Positions 25,013 through 32,773 of a stretch of 64,000 nt of DNA are shown here, piece by piece. Every line of letters begins with the position of its first letter. Position 1 is the first letter of the stretch. The position numbers and the translations under genes were made by a program. Source of the DNA: Hymenobacter sediminicola (GTDB lineage: Bacteria; Bacteroidota; Bacteroidia; Cytophagales; Hymenobacteraceae); the NCBI RefSeq assembly GCF_014250515.1, contig NZ_CP060202.1, positions 3,345,001 through 3,409,000 on the forward strand. Reading direction: 5' to 3'. Below the pieces are notes generated by a model. That model made no database searches. It saw only the letters and a list, made by a program, of their open reading frames with translations, and had not been told where the DNA came from.

Positions 25013-25047
25013 AAAAGCCCTTGACGTGTGCTACGTCAAGGGCTTTT
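25013..25047. terminator. bidirectional intrinsic terminator
   Basis: Perfect 15-bp arms (25013-25027 and 25033-25047), 5-nt loop, A-tract and T-tract ends, between convergent DUF2461 and deoxynucleoside kinase genes. Confidence 0.8.
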
Positions 25048-25085
25048 CGCGTCAGGTGGTTTCGGAGGCCACAACGGCACACTCC

Positions 25086-25709
25086 CTAGAACAGCCCAAA
25101 CAACGTGCTGTTAATCCGCTCAATCACCACGCTCAAATCTTCTGGCCGGCTGACATAGTCGAGGTTGTTCACATCGATGATGAGCAGCTTACCGTGCTTG
25201 TAGCCCGCAATCCACTCTTCGTAGTGGTCGTTGAGGTGCCGCAGGTATTCAATCTTGATGTTGTTCTCGTAGTCGCGGTTGCGGCGCTCTATCTGCTGCA
25301 CCAGCTTGGGCAGGTCGGCCCGCAGATACAGCAGCAAGTCTGGTGGGTCCACCATGCTCACCATCGACTCGAACAGCCCCAGATAGTTCTGGTAGTCGCG
25401 CTCCGTCATCAGGCTGGACTGATGCAGGTTGGCGGCGAAGATGTGCGCGTCTTCGTAGATGGTGCGGTCCTGAATAACTCCTTTGCTGGCCGCCTGCAAC
25501 TTTTTGATGTGCTGGGTTTGCCGGAAGCGGCTATTGAGAAAGTACACCTGCAGGTGAAACGCCCAGCGGGGCATATCGTCGTAGAAATCCTTCAGATACG
25601 GATTATGGTCTACGTCTTCCAGGAATACTTCCCAGTTGAAATGATGGGCCAGCTTGTTGGCCAGCGTGGTTTTGCCAGCCCCAATGTTGCCGACGATGGC
25701 AATGTGCAT
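25086..25709 (-). CDS. Deoxynucleoside kinase (deoxyadenosine/deoxyguanosine kinase type)
   Basis: A 207-aa cytosolic salvage kinase that phosphorylates deoxynucleosides with ATP. The P-loop GNIGAGKTT spans residues 7-15; FLEDVDHNPYL and the DRTIYEDAHIF motif (DR plus Glu) supply the base- and sugar-binding residues, and PPDLLLYLRADLPKL plus RRNRDYE form the lid region. Length and motifs match Bacteroidota/Firmicutes dGK/dAK enzymes. The exact base specificity cannot be read from the sequence. It is a single gene. Confidence 0.9.
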   Translation of the reverse strand: MHIAIVGNIGAGKTTLANKLAHHFNWEVFLEDVDHNPYLKDFYDDMPRWAFHLQVYFLNSRFRQTQHIKKLQAASKGVIQDRTIYEDAHIFAANLHQSSLMTERDYQNYLGLFESMVSMVDPPDLLLYLRADLPKLVQQIERRNRDYENNIKIEYLRHLNDHYEEWIAGYKHGKLLIIDVNNLDYVSRPEDLSVVIERINSTLFGLF

Positions 25710-25867
25710 AAGTCAGAATAAAAGCGCGGCCTGCCGCCGTGGTTCGGCCCGAACGGCAAAAGTACATAACCCGCCCGAAGCCGCCGCCAAAACTGTGCTG
25801 CGAAGCGGCACCCTTTTTTATATTCCTTCGTTGCAATATTTCACCCTGGCCCCGTGCTGTCTGCGCC

Positions 25868-26341
25868 ATGCCTGCTCCCGCCTCCTTCCTCTCTCCTGAG
25901 CCCGAATCGGAACACATGCTGCCGGCGGGCACGCAGCAGCTAGGACTGTTGCGCGACGAGCATGGTGCGCCCTTATTGCGGCTACTCTACTACCCGTCGG
26001 AGGGCATGCTGTATGCGCAATGGTTCGGCAACCTTACGCCTGAGTCGGTTATTGCTGGCGCACAGGCTGCGTTGGAGGCCCAGCAGAAACTACGGCCAGC
26101 CCTCCTACTCAACGACAAAAGCGCGGCTACCGGCGACTGGAGCGAGGCCATGGACTGGCTGGAATTTGAGTGGCTACCGCTTGCCATCCAGTACGGGATG
26201 CGTGCGTTTGCCTACGTATTCGCGCCGGATATGCTGAACCAACCTTCCGCGCTGGAGTTTGCCACCCGCGTAGGCCAGCAGCGTCCCATTCAGCTTTTCT
26301 ATGACGTGGATACAGCCAGCGCTTGGCTGTTGAAGCAATAA
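25868..26341 (+). CDS. Hypothetical protein, SpoIIAA/STAS-like
   Basis: A ~157-aa cytoplasmic protein of no clearly recognised family. The core (residues ~25-155) alternates strands and helices: LLRLLYYPSEGMLYAQWFGNLTPESVIAGAQAALEAQQKLRPALLLNDKSAATGDWSEAMDWL, resembling the SpoIIAA/STAS-like proteins of Bacteroidota in which a conserved ND segment ends a buried strand. Two starts are possible, 25868 and 25916; the first is listed, the second would remove a 16-residue Pro/Ser/Glu-rich N-terminus. Monocistronic and divergent from the kinase gene. Confidence 0.65.
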   Translation: MPAPASFLSPEPESEHMLPAGTQQLGLLRDEHGAPLLRLLYYPSEGMLYAQWFGNLTPESVIAGAQAALEAQQKLRPALLLNDKSAATGDWSEAMDWLEFEWLPLAIQYGMRAFAYVFAPDMLNQPSALEFATRVGQQRPIQLFYDVDTASAWLLKQ

Positions 26342-26427
26342 GCAGCTGGCTCAACAGAAAAAGCGGCTCCCCGCTTACCAGCCGGAAACCGCTTCTCTTC
26401 TGTACTATGTATAACGAACCGCGAGGC

Positions 26428-27093
26428 TTACTCTGCCATCACGCCTTTCACGTCCCGGGCTTTCTCCAGAGTCCGGAACTCTCCTTGCCAAGACCGGATG
26501 CGCACTCGCTCTTCCAGTGGTAACTGCTCACGCACCTGGTCATAGCGGGCATTTAGGCGGCTGAGCACGGCAGAGGCATTGCTCCAGTCAGTGGCAGTCC
26601 AGTTGCGACGCTGGGTACGGGTCGTTTCAATAAAGCGGGCGTACAGATCTGGCAGCTCGGTGGCGCGGGCGCGGCCCAATACCACCTTCTCACCCAGCAG
26701 CCGGTCCTGCGACTGTTGAGCCGTTTCTGGCTGGCGGGCAGCCCGGTCTAGGCTGTCCTGCCGGGCCGACCATGCGCTGTACCGTTTTTTCTGAATGGAA
26801 TATTCGCGCTTACCTTCCACGGTGAGGCTGTCCACAGCTTTGTCAATGCGCCTACTCTGGCGGTCAAATTCCTCGGCCACTTTCGGCGTTTCGCGGGCAA
26901 TGTCGTCAGCCGTGCGGCTCACCTTGTCACTCACCCAGTCAGCGAAGATGCGTAGGTCACGCTCCACAGCCGTTGCGGTACTGCTCGCCGACGGGCGCGT
27001 AGTAGTGGTGGTGGTAGTTGCAGGTTTTTGCTGCGCTACAGCGGCTGAAATGGAGAGTAGGCTGGTGGCCAGTATTAGCGGAAATGATTTCAT
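26428..27093 (-). CDS. Hypothetical secreted coiled-coil protein
   Basis: A 221-aa exported protein: signal peptide MKSFPLILATSLLSISAAVAQ, then a Thr/Ser-rich low-complexity linker with a run of seven threonines (around residues 26-32), and a long helical domain rich in Arg, Glu, Gln and Asp (DWVSDKVSRTADDIARETPK, then ELPDLYARFIETTRTQRRNW). The helices probably form a coiled coil in the periplasm. I do not recognise a family. The start at 27093 is fixed by the signal peptide. Convergent with the STAS-like gene; only an imperfect hairpin lies between them. Confidence 0.66.
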   Translation of the reverse strand: MKSFPLILATSLLSISAAVAQQKPATTTTTTTRPSASSTATAVERDLRIFADWVSDKVSRTADDIARETPKVAEEFDRQSRRIDKAVDSLTVEGKREYSIQKKRYSAWSARQDSLDRAARQPETAQQSQDRLLGEKVVLGRARATELPDLYARFIETTRTQRRNWTATDWSNASAVLSRLNARYDQVREQLPLEERVRIRSWQGEFRTLEKARDVKGVMAE

Positions 27094-27235
27094 GAGGTTG
27101 GGAAAGAGGGGCGGATAATACGCAACGCCGCAAGCGGCGCGGCGGTATGCCGGAACAGGCAATTTCTGGCCCAAAAACGAGTAAGCGCGGGGTTAAGGTT
27201 CGGTTTTCAGGTAAATAATGCCGTTTTTGCGGCCT

Positions 27236-27751
27236 ATGTCACCTGTTGTACCCGCGTCTGCTGCCATCCGGCCGGCCTCCCTGGCCGATATTCCAACCAT
27301 TATTGCGCTGGCCGAGGCAACCTGGGAACCCACCTACCGCTTCATCATTTCGAAGGAGCAGATTGACTACATGTACCGCGTGATTTACACGCCGGCGTCG
27401 CTACAGCGCCAGATGGCAGAGCAAGGCCATCAGTTTCTGTTGTTGCTGGATGAAGACCAGCCGGGCGGCTTTGCCTCCTACTCGGCTAAGGAAACAGCCG
27501 GCACCTACCATCTCAACAAAATCTACGTGCTGCCTTCACATCAGGGGCGCGGCTTTGGGCAGTTGCTGCTTCGGGCTGTGGAGCAAGCGGTGCGGCTGGC
27601 CGGCGGCCACACGCTGGAGCTGAACGTGAACCGCCACAACCCGGCCCTCGCTTTCTACGAACACGAAGGCTTCCAGCTTAACCGCGAAGAAGATATTCCC
27701 ATTGGCCCCTACTGGATGAACGACTACGTGATGCGCAAGCACCTGCAGTAG
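27236..27751 (+). CDS. GNAT family N-acetyltransferase
   Basis: A 171-aa acetyl-CoA-dependent acetyltransferase. IRPASLADIPTIIALAEATW is the usual N-terminal strand-helix; the acetyl-CoA pyrophosphate loop (motif A) is LNKIYVLPSHQGRGFGQLLL with the Q/RxxGxG/A pattern, and ELNVNRHNPALAFYEHEGF is motif B with the N-x-x-A-x-x-F-Y signature. The substrate cannot be assigned; the RimI-like layout is compatible with protein N-terminal or small-molecule acetylation. An in-frame ATG 18 bp upstream is less likely as start. Confidence 0.87.
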   Translation: MSPVVPASAAIRPASLADIPTIIALAEATWEPTYRFIISKEQIDYMYRVIYTPASLQRQMAEQGHQFLLLLDEDQPGGFASYSAKETAGTYHLNKIYVLPSHQGRGFGQLLLRAVEQAVRLAGGHTLELNVNRHNPALAFYEHEGFQLNREEDIPIGPYWMNDYVMRKHLQ

Positions 27752-27830
27752 CGTCTGGTAGGACTGCAGCTCATTCAGCTTTTTTTCTCATCTGGCTGCT
27801 CTTTCGCAGTCGTTTCTTATTACCATCCTC

Positions 27831-28055
27831 ATGGCAACCAAAATCACCGTTCTCAGCAATGGCTCCCTCCGCGTAGAAGGCGCCGATTTCGAACTCGTAG
27901 ACGCACAGGGCCAAGCCTACGGCCTCGCTGGCCGGGAGCGGATCAGCATTTGTCGCTGCGGCCTTTCTGCCAACAAACCCTTCTGCGACGGTTCGCATAA
28001 AGGCCACTTCGAGCACGATGCCAAAGCCTTCGACCTCCCTGCTCCCAAAGCATAG
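27831..28055 (+). CDS. CDGSH-type [2Fe-2S] protein
   Basis: A 74-aa cytosolic iron-sulfur protein of the mitoNEET/CDGSH family. The cluster ligands C41, C43, C52 and H56 lie in ICRCGLSANKPFCDGSHKG; this is a single-motif protein with an N-terminal ~35-residue beta extension (NGSLRVEGADFELVDAQG). Bacterial members of this size are thought to carry a labile, redox-active cluster that can be transferred. No operon partner; a strong hairpin follows. Confidence 0.92.
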   Translation: MATKITVLSNGSLRVEGADFELVDAQGQAYGLAGRERISICRCGLSANKPFCDGSHKGHFEHDAKAFDLPAPKA

Positions 28056-28070
28056 TTGCTGCGCACGTAG

Positions 28071-28124
28071 GTTTCAACAACAAGCCCTTGTTACCACACG
28101 GTAGCAAGGGCTTGTTGTTGAAAC
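28071..28124. terminator. bidirectional terminator, 20-bp perfect stem
   Basis: Arms 28071-28090 and 28105-28124 are exact reverse complements (14-nt loop that can pair further), between convergent CDGSH and acyl-CoA-binding genes. Confidence 0.78.
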
Positions 28125-28178
28125 ACGGTTTTCATTCAGGTAGAAGCCGTGTTACGTTTCGTATATGGTGGCGGTATG

Positions 28179-28430
28179 CTAGAACAGGGAATTCACCAGA
28201 TCCACGTATTCCTGGCGGGCTTCCTCCTGCGACTTGCCACTCAGGCTGGCCCAGGCGTCGTACTTGGCAATGGCTTTGAAGTCGAAGCCACCCGGACGGT
28301 CACCGGTTACGTCGCCTTCGCTGGCTTGTTTGTAGAGAGAGTACAGCTGGAGCAGTACCGTGTTGGAGGGCTTGCTGGGCAGCTCTTTGCTGCGCGTAGC
28401 GGCGGCTTCAAATTCTTCGGGAGTGGCCAT
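28179..28430 (-). CDS. Acyl-CoA-binding protein (ACBP)
   Basis: An 83-aa four-helix cytosolic protein that binds medium- and long-chain acyl-CoA esters. The family pattern is intact: FEAAATRSKELPSKPSNTVLLQLYSLYKQASEGDV, the GDRPGGFDFKAIAKYDAW segment, and SGKSQEEARQEYVDLV; Tyr and Lys residues of YSLYKQA and KYDAW match those that hold the CoA moiety. ACBP is uncommon in bacteria but recurrent in Bacteroidota and a few others. Start at 28430 fits the family length exactly. Confidence 0.93.
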   Translation of the reverse strand: MATPEEFEAAATRSKELPSKPSNTVLLQLYSLYKQASEGDVTGDRPGGFDFKAIAKYDAWASLSGKSQEEARQEYVDLVNSLF

Positions 28431-28645
28431 AGGAAAGGCGTTGTTGGGAGTAAACGGAGATATGGGAAAGCGGCAGAGCCGGCAGCCGGAAGGTACGGAA
28501 GCACTCTGTATTTTATGCTGCAAGCAGCATTTTTTTCACCCTAATCCCGGCACCTACGCTGTTTAATGGACCTTTTCTGCAACCTCAGCAATAACATTTC
28601 GCCCACTTGGCAGCGTAAAGAGGGCCTCTTGTTCTACCTGCCGCT

Positions 28646-29173
28646 ATGAAACCAACTGACCTGAATAGTCTTGTCAAGAAATTCCTGCAATACAAACTCA
28701 CCCTAGCCTTCGCAGAGAGCTGCACGGCCGGACTGCTTGCCTCCGAGTTTGTGCAGGCCGAAGGAAGTAGTGAGGTGCTGCTCGGTTCCGTTGTGACCTA
28801 CCACCCTACTGCCAAAAACCGTCTGTTAGGCGTAAAAAAAGACACGCTAGCCCTCTACACAGCCGAGAGCCAGCAAGTGACCAACGAAATGGTGATGGGT
28901 CTGCACAAACTCCTGCCTACTGCCGACGTGTGCGTAGCCGTGACGGGACTATGCGCTGGGGGTGCTTCGGAGTCGGCGGAGAAGCCGGTGGGCACTATGT
29001 ACTTCACTATTCTGCACCAGAACCGCGCCCATGAGTTGCGGGAGGAGTTCGAAGGCGACTGCAAGACGGTACGTCATTTGGCCGTGGACTTCATTTTTCA
29101 GCGCCTAAGTGAATTGCTGGCTACCTATGCCGAGCAGCATGCCGGCGAAGCGGTGGCAGCCAAAACGGAGTAG
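28646..29173 (+). CDS. CinA-family protein, nicotinamide-nucleotide amidohydrolase domain
   Basis: A 175-aa stand-alone CinA C-terminal domain (PncC type), which deamidates nicotinamide mononucleotide to nicotinate mononucleotide in pyridine-nucleotide recycling. The hallmark LAFAESCTAGLLASEFVQAEGSSEVLLGSVVTYHPTAKNRLLGV contains the nucleophilic Ser/Cys region, and CVAVTGLCAGGASESAEKPVGTMYFTI is the second conserved loop (normally TGIAGPGGGT, here altered to TGLCAGGASES). The altered loop is worth noting, but overall identity is clear. It converges with the kinase-like gene with only 18 bp between stops. Confidence 0.85.
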   Translation: MKPTDLNSLVKKFLQYKLTLAFAESCTAGLLASEFVQAEGSSEVLLGSVVTYHPTAKNRLLGVKKDTLALYTAESQQVTNEMVMGLHKLLPTADVCVAVTGLCAGGASESAEKPVGTMYFTILHQNRAHELREEFEGDCKTVRHLAVDFIFQRLSELLATYAEQHAGEAVAAKTE

Positions 29174-29191
29174 CAGCGGCCTGCGCGGATA

Positions 29192-30226
29192 CTAGTCCGG
29201 GCGGGGCTTGGTCAGCATCAGCTTCAGATTCAGGCGTACTACGTCGCCCATGGAGCGGCAGCGGCGAAACTGGTCGGTGCCGTGGTGCTGGCCGAGTTGA
29301 AGCTTCAATAATTCCACTTTCTCGGGCGTCGATACCTCGTCGCGGCGCATGCAGTCGATAAGGTCTTTGAGGCGGTAGCGCTCCGAGCGGGCCCTACGGG
29401 CCATCAGGGTGCGTTCCTCGGTCTGGTATTGCCGGATGGTTTCGTCTTTCAGCAGTTTGCTGCAGAGCTGCACCACGGCACGGTTGTCCTTGAAATACTG
29501 GGGCAAATACATGGTTTTCTTGCCCTCATAGCTCTGTTGGTCGAAGTCGATGGCTCGCACACGGTACTGCTCGTCCTCGAAATCAGGCGTCACATCAATG
29601 ACGTAGTTGTAGGCGCGCATATCGCCGAGCAGGCGGGCAAAGCACCGCTCGTTGAACTTCACGAATTCCTTGGCAATACGCACTTGGTTGAGGTGAGGAG
29701 CCCGCAGCCGGTCCCGGATAAAATCGTCGCCGGGAATACCCACAATGTGCTCTTCAATCAGCGTTTCGCCCGAAACCAGGTAGTTGAGACTGTTGGGGGA
29801 AAGCAGATGCTCCAGCTCCAGGCCATACACCCGCGAAGCATCTGCCTTCTTCACATAGAAATAGTCGTAGTTATCGTTGAGCTGATTGACAATGCGCACC
29901 CGAAACGGGTTGGAGTTGCCGAAGCGGCAGTAATCTACCCGGTCGGCCAGCAGATGCTCCGTAAACGACAGGTCGCCGTCGGTTTTCAGAATAGCGTATA
30001 CCTGCGCCAGTCCGTCGCTCAGTTCCCGCAGAGACTGAGGTTCATAAAACACGGTTTCCCACATGGTATCCCGGCCCTGACGGTCGGCGAGTGGATAGGC
30101 GCCGCTAAAGTGCGTGAGGTCTTTGTAGGTAACAGGCAGGGTTGTTTCCCGGTCGTACTGCTGCAGATAGGCGCGTAGCGGCGGCTGAATAGCGTAGGTT
30201 ATCTTCTTCTTGGTGATGAGCGTCAT
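29192..30226 (-). CDS. Kinase-like protein of unrecognised family
   Basis: A 344-aa cytoplasmic protein. I recognise no named family, but the order of motifs is that of the protein-kinase/APH/HipA fold: YFYVKKADASRVYGLELEHLL (candidate ATP Lys126/127 and helix-C Glu137/139), YLVSGETLIEEHIVGIPGDDF (hinge-like strand pair), LLGDMRAYNYVID at ~200-211 (catalytic-loop-like D202 and N207), and RVRAIDFDQQ at ~224-231 (metal-binding D227). The C-terminal ~90 residues are helical and Arg/Lys-rich. The start at 30226 is preferred to upstream in-frame ATGs, which add 33 unstructured residues. Divergent from the S1/P1-like gene. Substrate unknown. Confidence 0.6.
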   Translation of the reverse strand: MTLITKKKITYAIQPPLRAYLQQYDRETTLPVTYKDLTHFSGAYPLADRQGRDTMWETVFYEPQSLRELSDGLAQVYAILKTDGDLSFTEHLLADRVDYCRFGNSNPFRVRIVNQLNDNYDYFYVKKADASRVYGLELEHLLSPNSLNYLVSGETLIEEHIVGIPGDDFIRDRLRAPHLNQVRIAKEFVKFNERCFARLLGDMRAYNYVIDVTPDFEDEQYRVRAIDFDQQSYEGKKTMYLPQYFKDNRAVVQLCSKLLKDETIRQYQTEERTLMARRARSERYRLKDLIDCMRRDEVSTPEKVELLKLQLGQHHGTDQFRRCRSMGDVVRLNLKLMLTKPRPD

Positions 30227-30378
30227 AGAAGGCAGCAGATTGAGTGCAATGTATTGTGTTTTCTGGCGGCAGACTGTGCTTATACGCAGATTCATAGCGA
30301 ATCCAGGGTGGCGCTGTCTCAGCAATGCGTCAATCCGCTAACTTCGCGGAGGCCATCTTCCGGGCTTGCCCTTCTGCT

Positions 30379-31617
30379 ATGAAAAAACCGTTTCTCCTCT
30401 TGTTGTGCCTGGTGCTGTTGGTGCCGGTTACGTCGCCGGGCTGGGGTTTCTTTGCCCACCGCACCATTGCACAGATTTCTGTGTATACGCTGCCAGCTGC
30501 CCTCCAGCCCTTCTATTTCCGCCACATGAAGGAACTGGTGCGCCTCTCCACAGCTCCCGACGAGCGGCGCGATGCTGACCCGAAGGAAGCCAGCAAGCAT
30601 TTCATTGATATGGACCACTTCGGCGACAACCCGTTTGGGGCCATGCCCAAAGCCTGGGACAAAGCCGAAGCCAAGTATACTGCCGACACGCTACGCAAGT
30701 ACGGTACTGTGCCTTGGACCATCATGGAGGTGAAGGACAACCTCACGGAAGCCTTCAAGCAGCGGGATACGCTGGCCATTATCCGCCTTTCCGCCGACCT
30801 CTGCCACTACGTAGCCGACGCCTACGTGCCGCTACATACCACTGAGAACTACGACGGCCAGCTCACGAACCAAACCGGCCTGCACTCCCTATGGGAAAGC
30901 AAGCTGCCAGAGCGCCACATTGCCGAGTACAAGCTGGACGCGGAACCGGCCAAGTACGTGAAGGATCCATTGACCGACATCTGGAAAATCCTGCAGGAAT
31001 CGTATGGCTTCCTGGGCGAAACCTTTGACCGGGAAGAGAAAGTAACCCGTCAGTTTACGCCCGAAACCAAGTATAACTTCTCGCACAAATACGGCAAGAC
31101 CCGGCGCTTCTATTCCGATGCCTTTGCCGATGCCTACCACAAGGAAGTGGGCGGAATGGTAGCTTTCCGGATGAAGCTGGCGCCTACTTTCGTGTCGTCG
31201 TTGTGGATGACCGCCTGGAAGGACGGTGGTAGCCCCAACATGAACGAGCTGATGGCCAAAAAGCCCGGAAAAATCGAAAAAGACTCGCTCGACAACCAAC
31301 TCAAAATCTGGAAGAAAAACGGCCTGGCAGATCAGCAACTGTTGCTGGCCATGCAGAAGCAGGCGGCTGTTGTGCAGGCCGACCAGATTAACGCTGCCAC
31401 CGACATGGCGCCGCCCGTGCTCGATACTGCCTCGCCGACGGAACCGGCTCCGGCCCCGGCTGCCCCAGCTGGCAACACGAAAGAAGTGGAGAAAGTGAAG
31501 GTGAAAGCCAAAACGGAGGCTGGTAGTGTCAAACTGAAAGAGAAAGAACAACCCAAGAAAAAGAAAGCAGCCAAAAAGGATGATGGCTGGGGTGCCCCGG
31601 CCAGCTCTGGCTGGTAG
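30379..31617 (+). CDS. S1/P1 nuclease / zinc-dependent phospholipase C-like protein
   Basis: A 412-aa exported zinc protein. After the signal peptide (MKKPFLLLLCLVLLVPVTSPG) the mature protein would begin at Trp22, WGFFAHRTIAQ, matching the N-terminal Trp/His that ligate zinc in S1/P1 nucleases and phospholipase C. Further ligand motifs follow: KHFIDMDHFGD, LCHYVADAYVPLHTT and GLHSLWESKL. The enzyme domain ends near residue 330; the last ~60 residues are Pro/Ala- then Lys/Glu-rich (KVKVKAKTEAGSVKLKEKEQ), an unstructured basic tail ending GWGAPASSGW. Nuclease and phospholipase activities cannot be separated by sequence alone. Confidence 0.82.
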   Translation: MKKPFLLLLCLVLLVPVTSPGWGFFAHRTIAQISVYTLPAALQPFYFRHMKELVRLSTAPDERRDADPKEASKHFIDMDHFGDNPFGAMPKAWDKAEAKYTADTLRKYGTVPWTIMEVKDNLTEAFKQRDTLAIIRLSADLCHYVADAYVPLHTTENYDGQLTNQTGLHSLWESKLPERHIAEYKLDAEPAKYVKDPLTDIWKILQESYGFLGETFDREEKVTRQFTPETKYNFSHKYGKTRRFYSDAFADAYHKEVGGMVAFRMKLAPTFVSSLWMTAWKDGGSPNMNELMAKKPGKIEKDSLDNQLKIWKKNGLADQQLLLAMQKQAAVVQADQINAATDMAPPVLDTASPTEPAPAPAAPAGNTKEVEKVKVKAKTEAGSVKLKEKEQPKKKKAAKKDDGWGAPASSGW

Positions 31618-31668
31618 AAGCTCGACCTAAAATCTTACACGCCTCCAGCTGACCATAAGTGCGTTAGC

Positions 31669-31702
31669 AATAAGACCCTCGATGCGCATCGAGGGTCTTA
31701 TT
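31669..31702 (+). terminator. intrinsic terminator, perfect 34-bp palindrome
   Basis: Arms 31669-31685 and 31686-31702 are exact reverse complements, followed by a T-tract, 52 nt after the S1/P1-like stop codon. Confidence 0.85.
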
Positions 31703-31727
31703 TTTTCGCCCTTTTACTGGATTCGCA

Positions 31728-32633
31728 ATGATTTTACGCATGGACCGGCTGCCTATTGAGCTGCCTACCCCTTCCAACCCGTCGCCTAACGACGCGGCCG
31801 CCATCCAGGAACTGCTAGGCGGCAAGTTCGGCGAGATGTCGACCTTGATGAACTACACGTACCAGTCGTTCAACTTCCGGGGCCGTAACAAGCTGCGGCC
31901 TTTCTACGACCTGACTGCCAGCATTGCCGGCGAAGAATACGGACACATTGAGGTAGTAAGCTACGCCATCAACCTGCTGCTAACCGGCGTGACGAAGCGT
32001 GGCCACAACCCGGCCGAGGCCCCTTTGAAAGCCGCTGCCGACCTGCGCAACACACACCACTACATCGCCAGCGGCCAGGCCGCTCTGCCCATGGACTCCA
32101 TGGGCCATTTCTGGAACGGCCAGAACGTGTTCAGTTCCGGCAATCTGCGCCTAGACTTGCTACACAATTTTTTCCTGGAGTGCGGAGCTCGTGCCAACAA
32201 GATGCGGGTGTATGAGATGGTGACGGACCCTACCGCACGCAAAATGGTCGGGTACCTGCTCGTACGGGGTGGGGTGCACGTGGTAGCCTACGCCCGCGCC
32301 CTTGAGAAGCTGACTGGTGTGGCCGTAGATAAACTCCTTCCTATTCCGAACCTGAGCAACGACAAGTTTCCGGATGCCAAGAAGTTCATGGATGAGAAAA
32401 TGCACCTGAAGCTCTACACCTTCAGCAAAGACGACTACAAACAGGCGGGCATGATCTGGGAAGGTGGCTTCCATCCCGAAGATGGCCAGCCGTTGGAATT
32501 CATTCAGGGCAGTATGGAAGGTTTTCCTGCTCCCGACCTAGAGGAAGAGCCCCAGTTGAACTCGCCAGGCGAGGACGAATATGACCCGCAGATGTTCATG
32601 GATATGGCCAAAAAGATGGGTATTAAGCTGTAG
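31728..32633 (+). CDS. Manganese catalase family protein
   Basis: A 301-aa non-haem dimanganese catalase that disproportionates hydrogen peroxide. The four-helix-bundle ligand motifs are present: an early Glu in IQELLGGKFGEMSTLMNY, then ASIAGEEYGHIEVVSYAINLL (E-x-x-H pair), FFLECGARANKMRVYEM and RGGVHVVAYARALEKLTG (second E/H set). The C-terminal ~60 residues are acidic (DLEEEPQLNSPGEDEYDPQMF), the usual dimer-embracing tail. Monocistronic. Together with the YciE-like protein at 53 kb it points to stationary-phase or oxidative-stress defence. Confidence 0.9.
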   Translation: MILRMDRLPIELPTPSNPSPNDAAAIQELLGGKFGEMSTLMNYTYQSFNFRGRNKLRPFYDLTASIAGEEYGHIEVVSYAINLLLTGVTKRGHNPAEAPLKAAADLRNTHHYIASGQAALPMDSMGHFWNGQNVFSSGNLRLDLLHNFFLECGARANKMRVYEMVTDPTARKMVGYLLVRGGVHVVAYARALEKLTGVAVDKLLPIPNLSNDKFPDAKKFMDEKMHLKLYTFSKDDYKQAGMIWEGGFHPEDGQPLEFIQGSMEGFPAPDLEEEPQLNSPGEDEYDPQMFMDMAKKMGIKL

Positions 32634-32704
32634 CAGGCCCGAATTATAGCCTTGACGTCAGGATTCGATAGCCTCTGAATACATCCTTAAAAATAAACCT
32701 GTAG

Positions 32705-32712
32705 TATGTTTG
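32705..32712 (+). promoter_or_regulatory. possible Bacteroidota -7 element TATGTTTG
   Basis: Exact TAnnTTTG match 61 nt before the cyclophilin ATG at 32774. It abuts the terminator stem, so the new transcript would start inside the hairpin; hence low confidence. Confidence 0.3.
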
Positions 32713-32739
32713 AGGTGGCTGCCAACTGGTAGCCACCTC
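32712..32739 (+). terminator. intrinsic terminator after manganese catalase
   Basis: Nine-bp perfect arms (32712-32720, 32731-32739) followed by TTTCGTTTT. An overlapping TATGTTTG at 32705-32712 fits the -7 consensus and could serve the next gene. Confidence 0.55.
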
Positions 32740-32773
32740 TTTCGTTTTGCCCCTCTCACCTGTTTTGATACAT

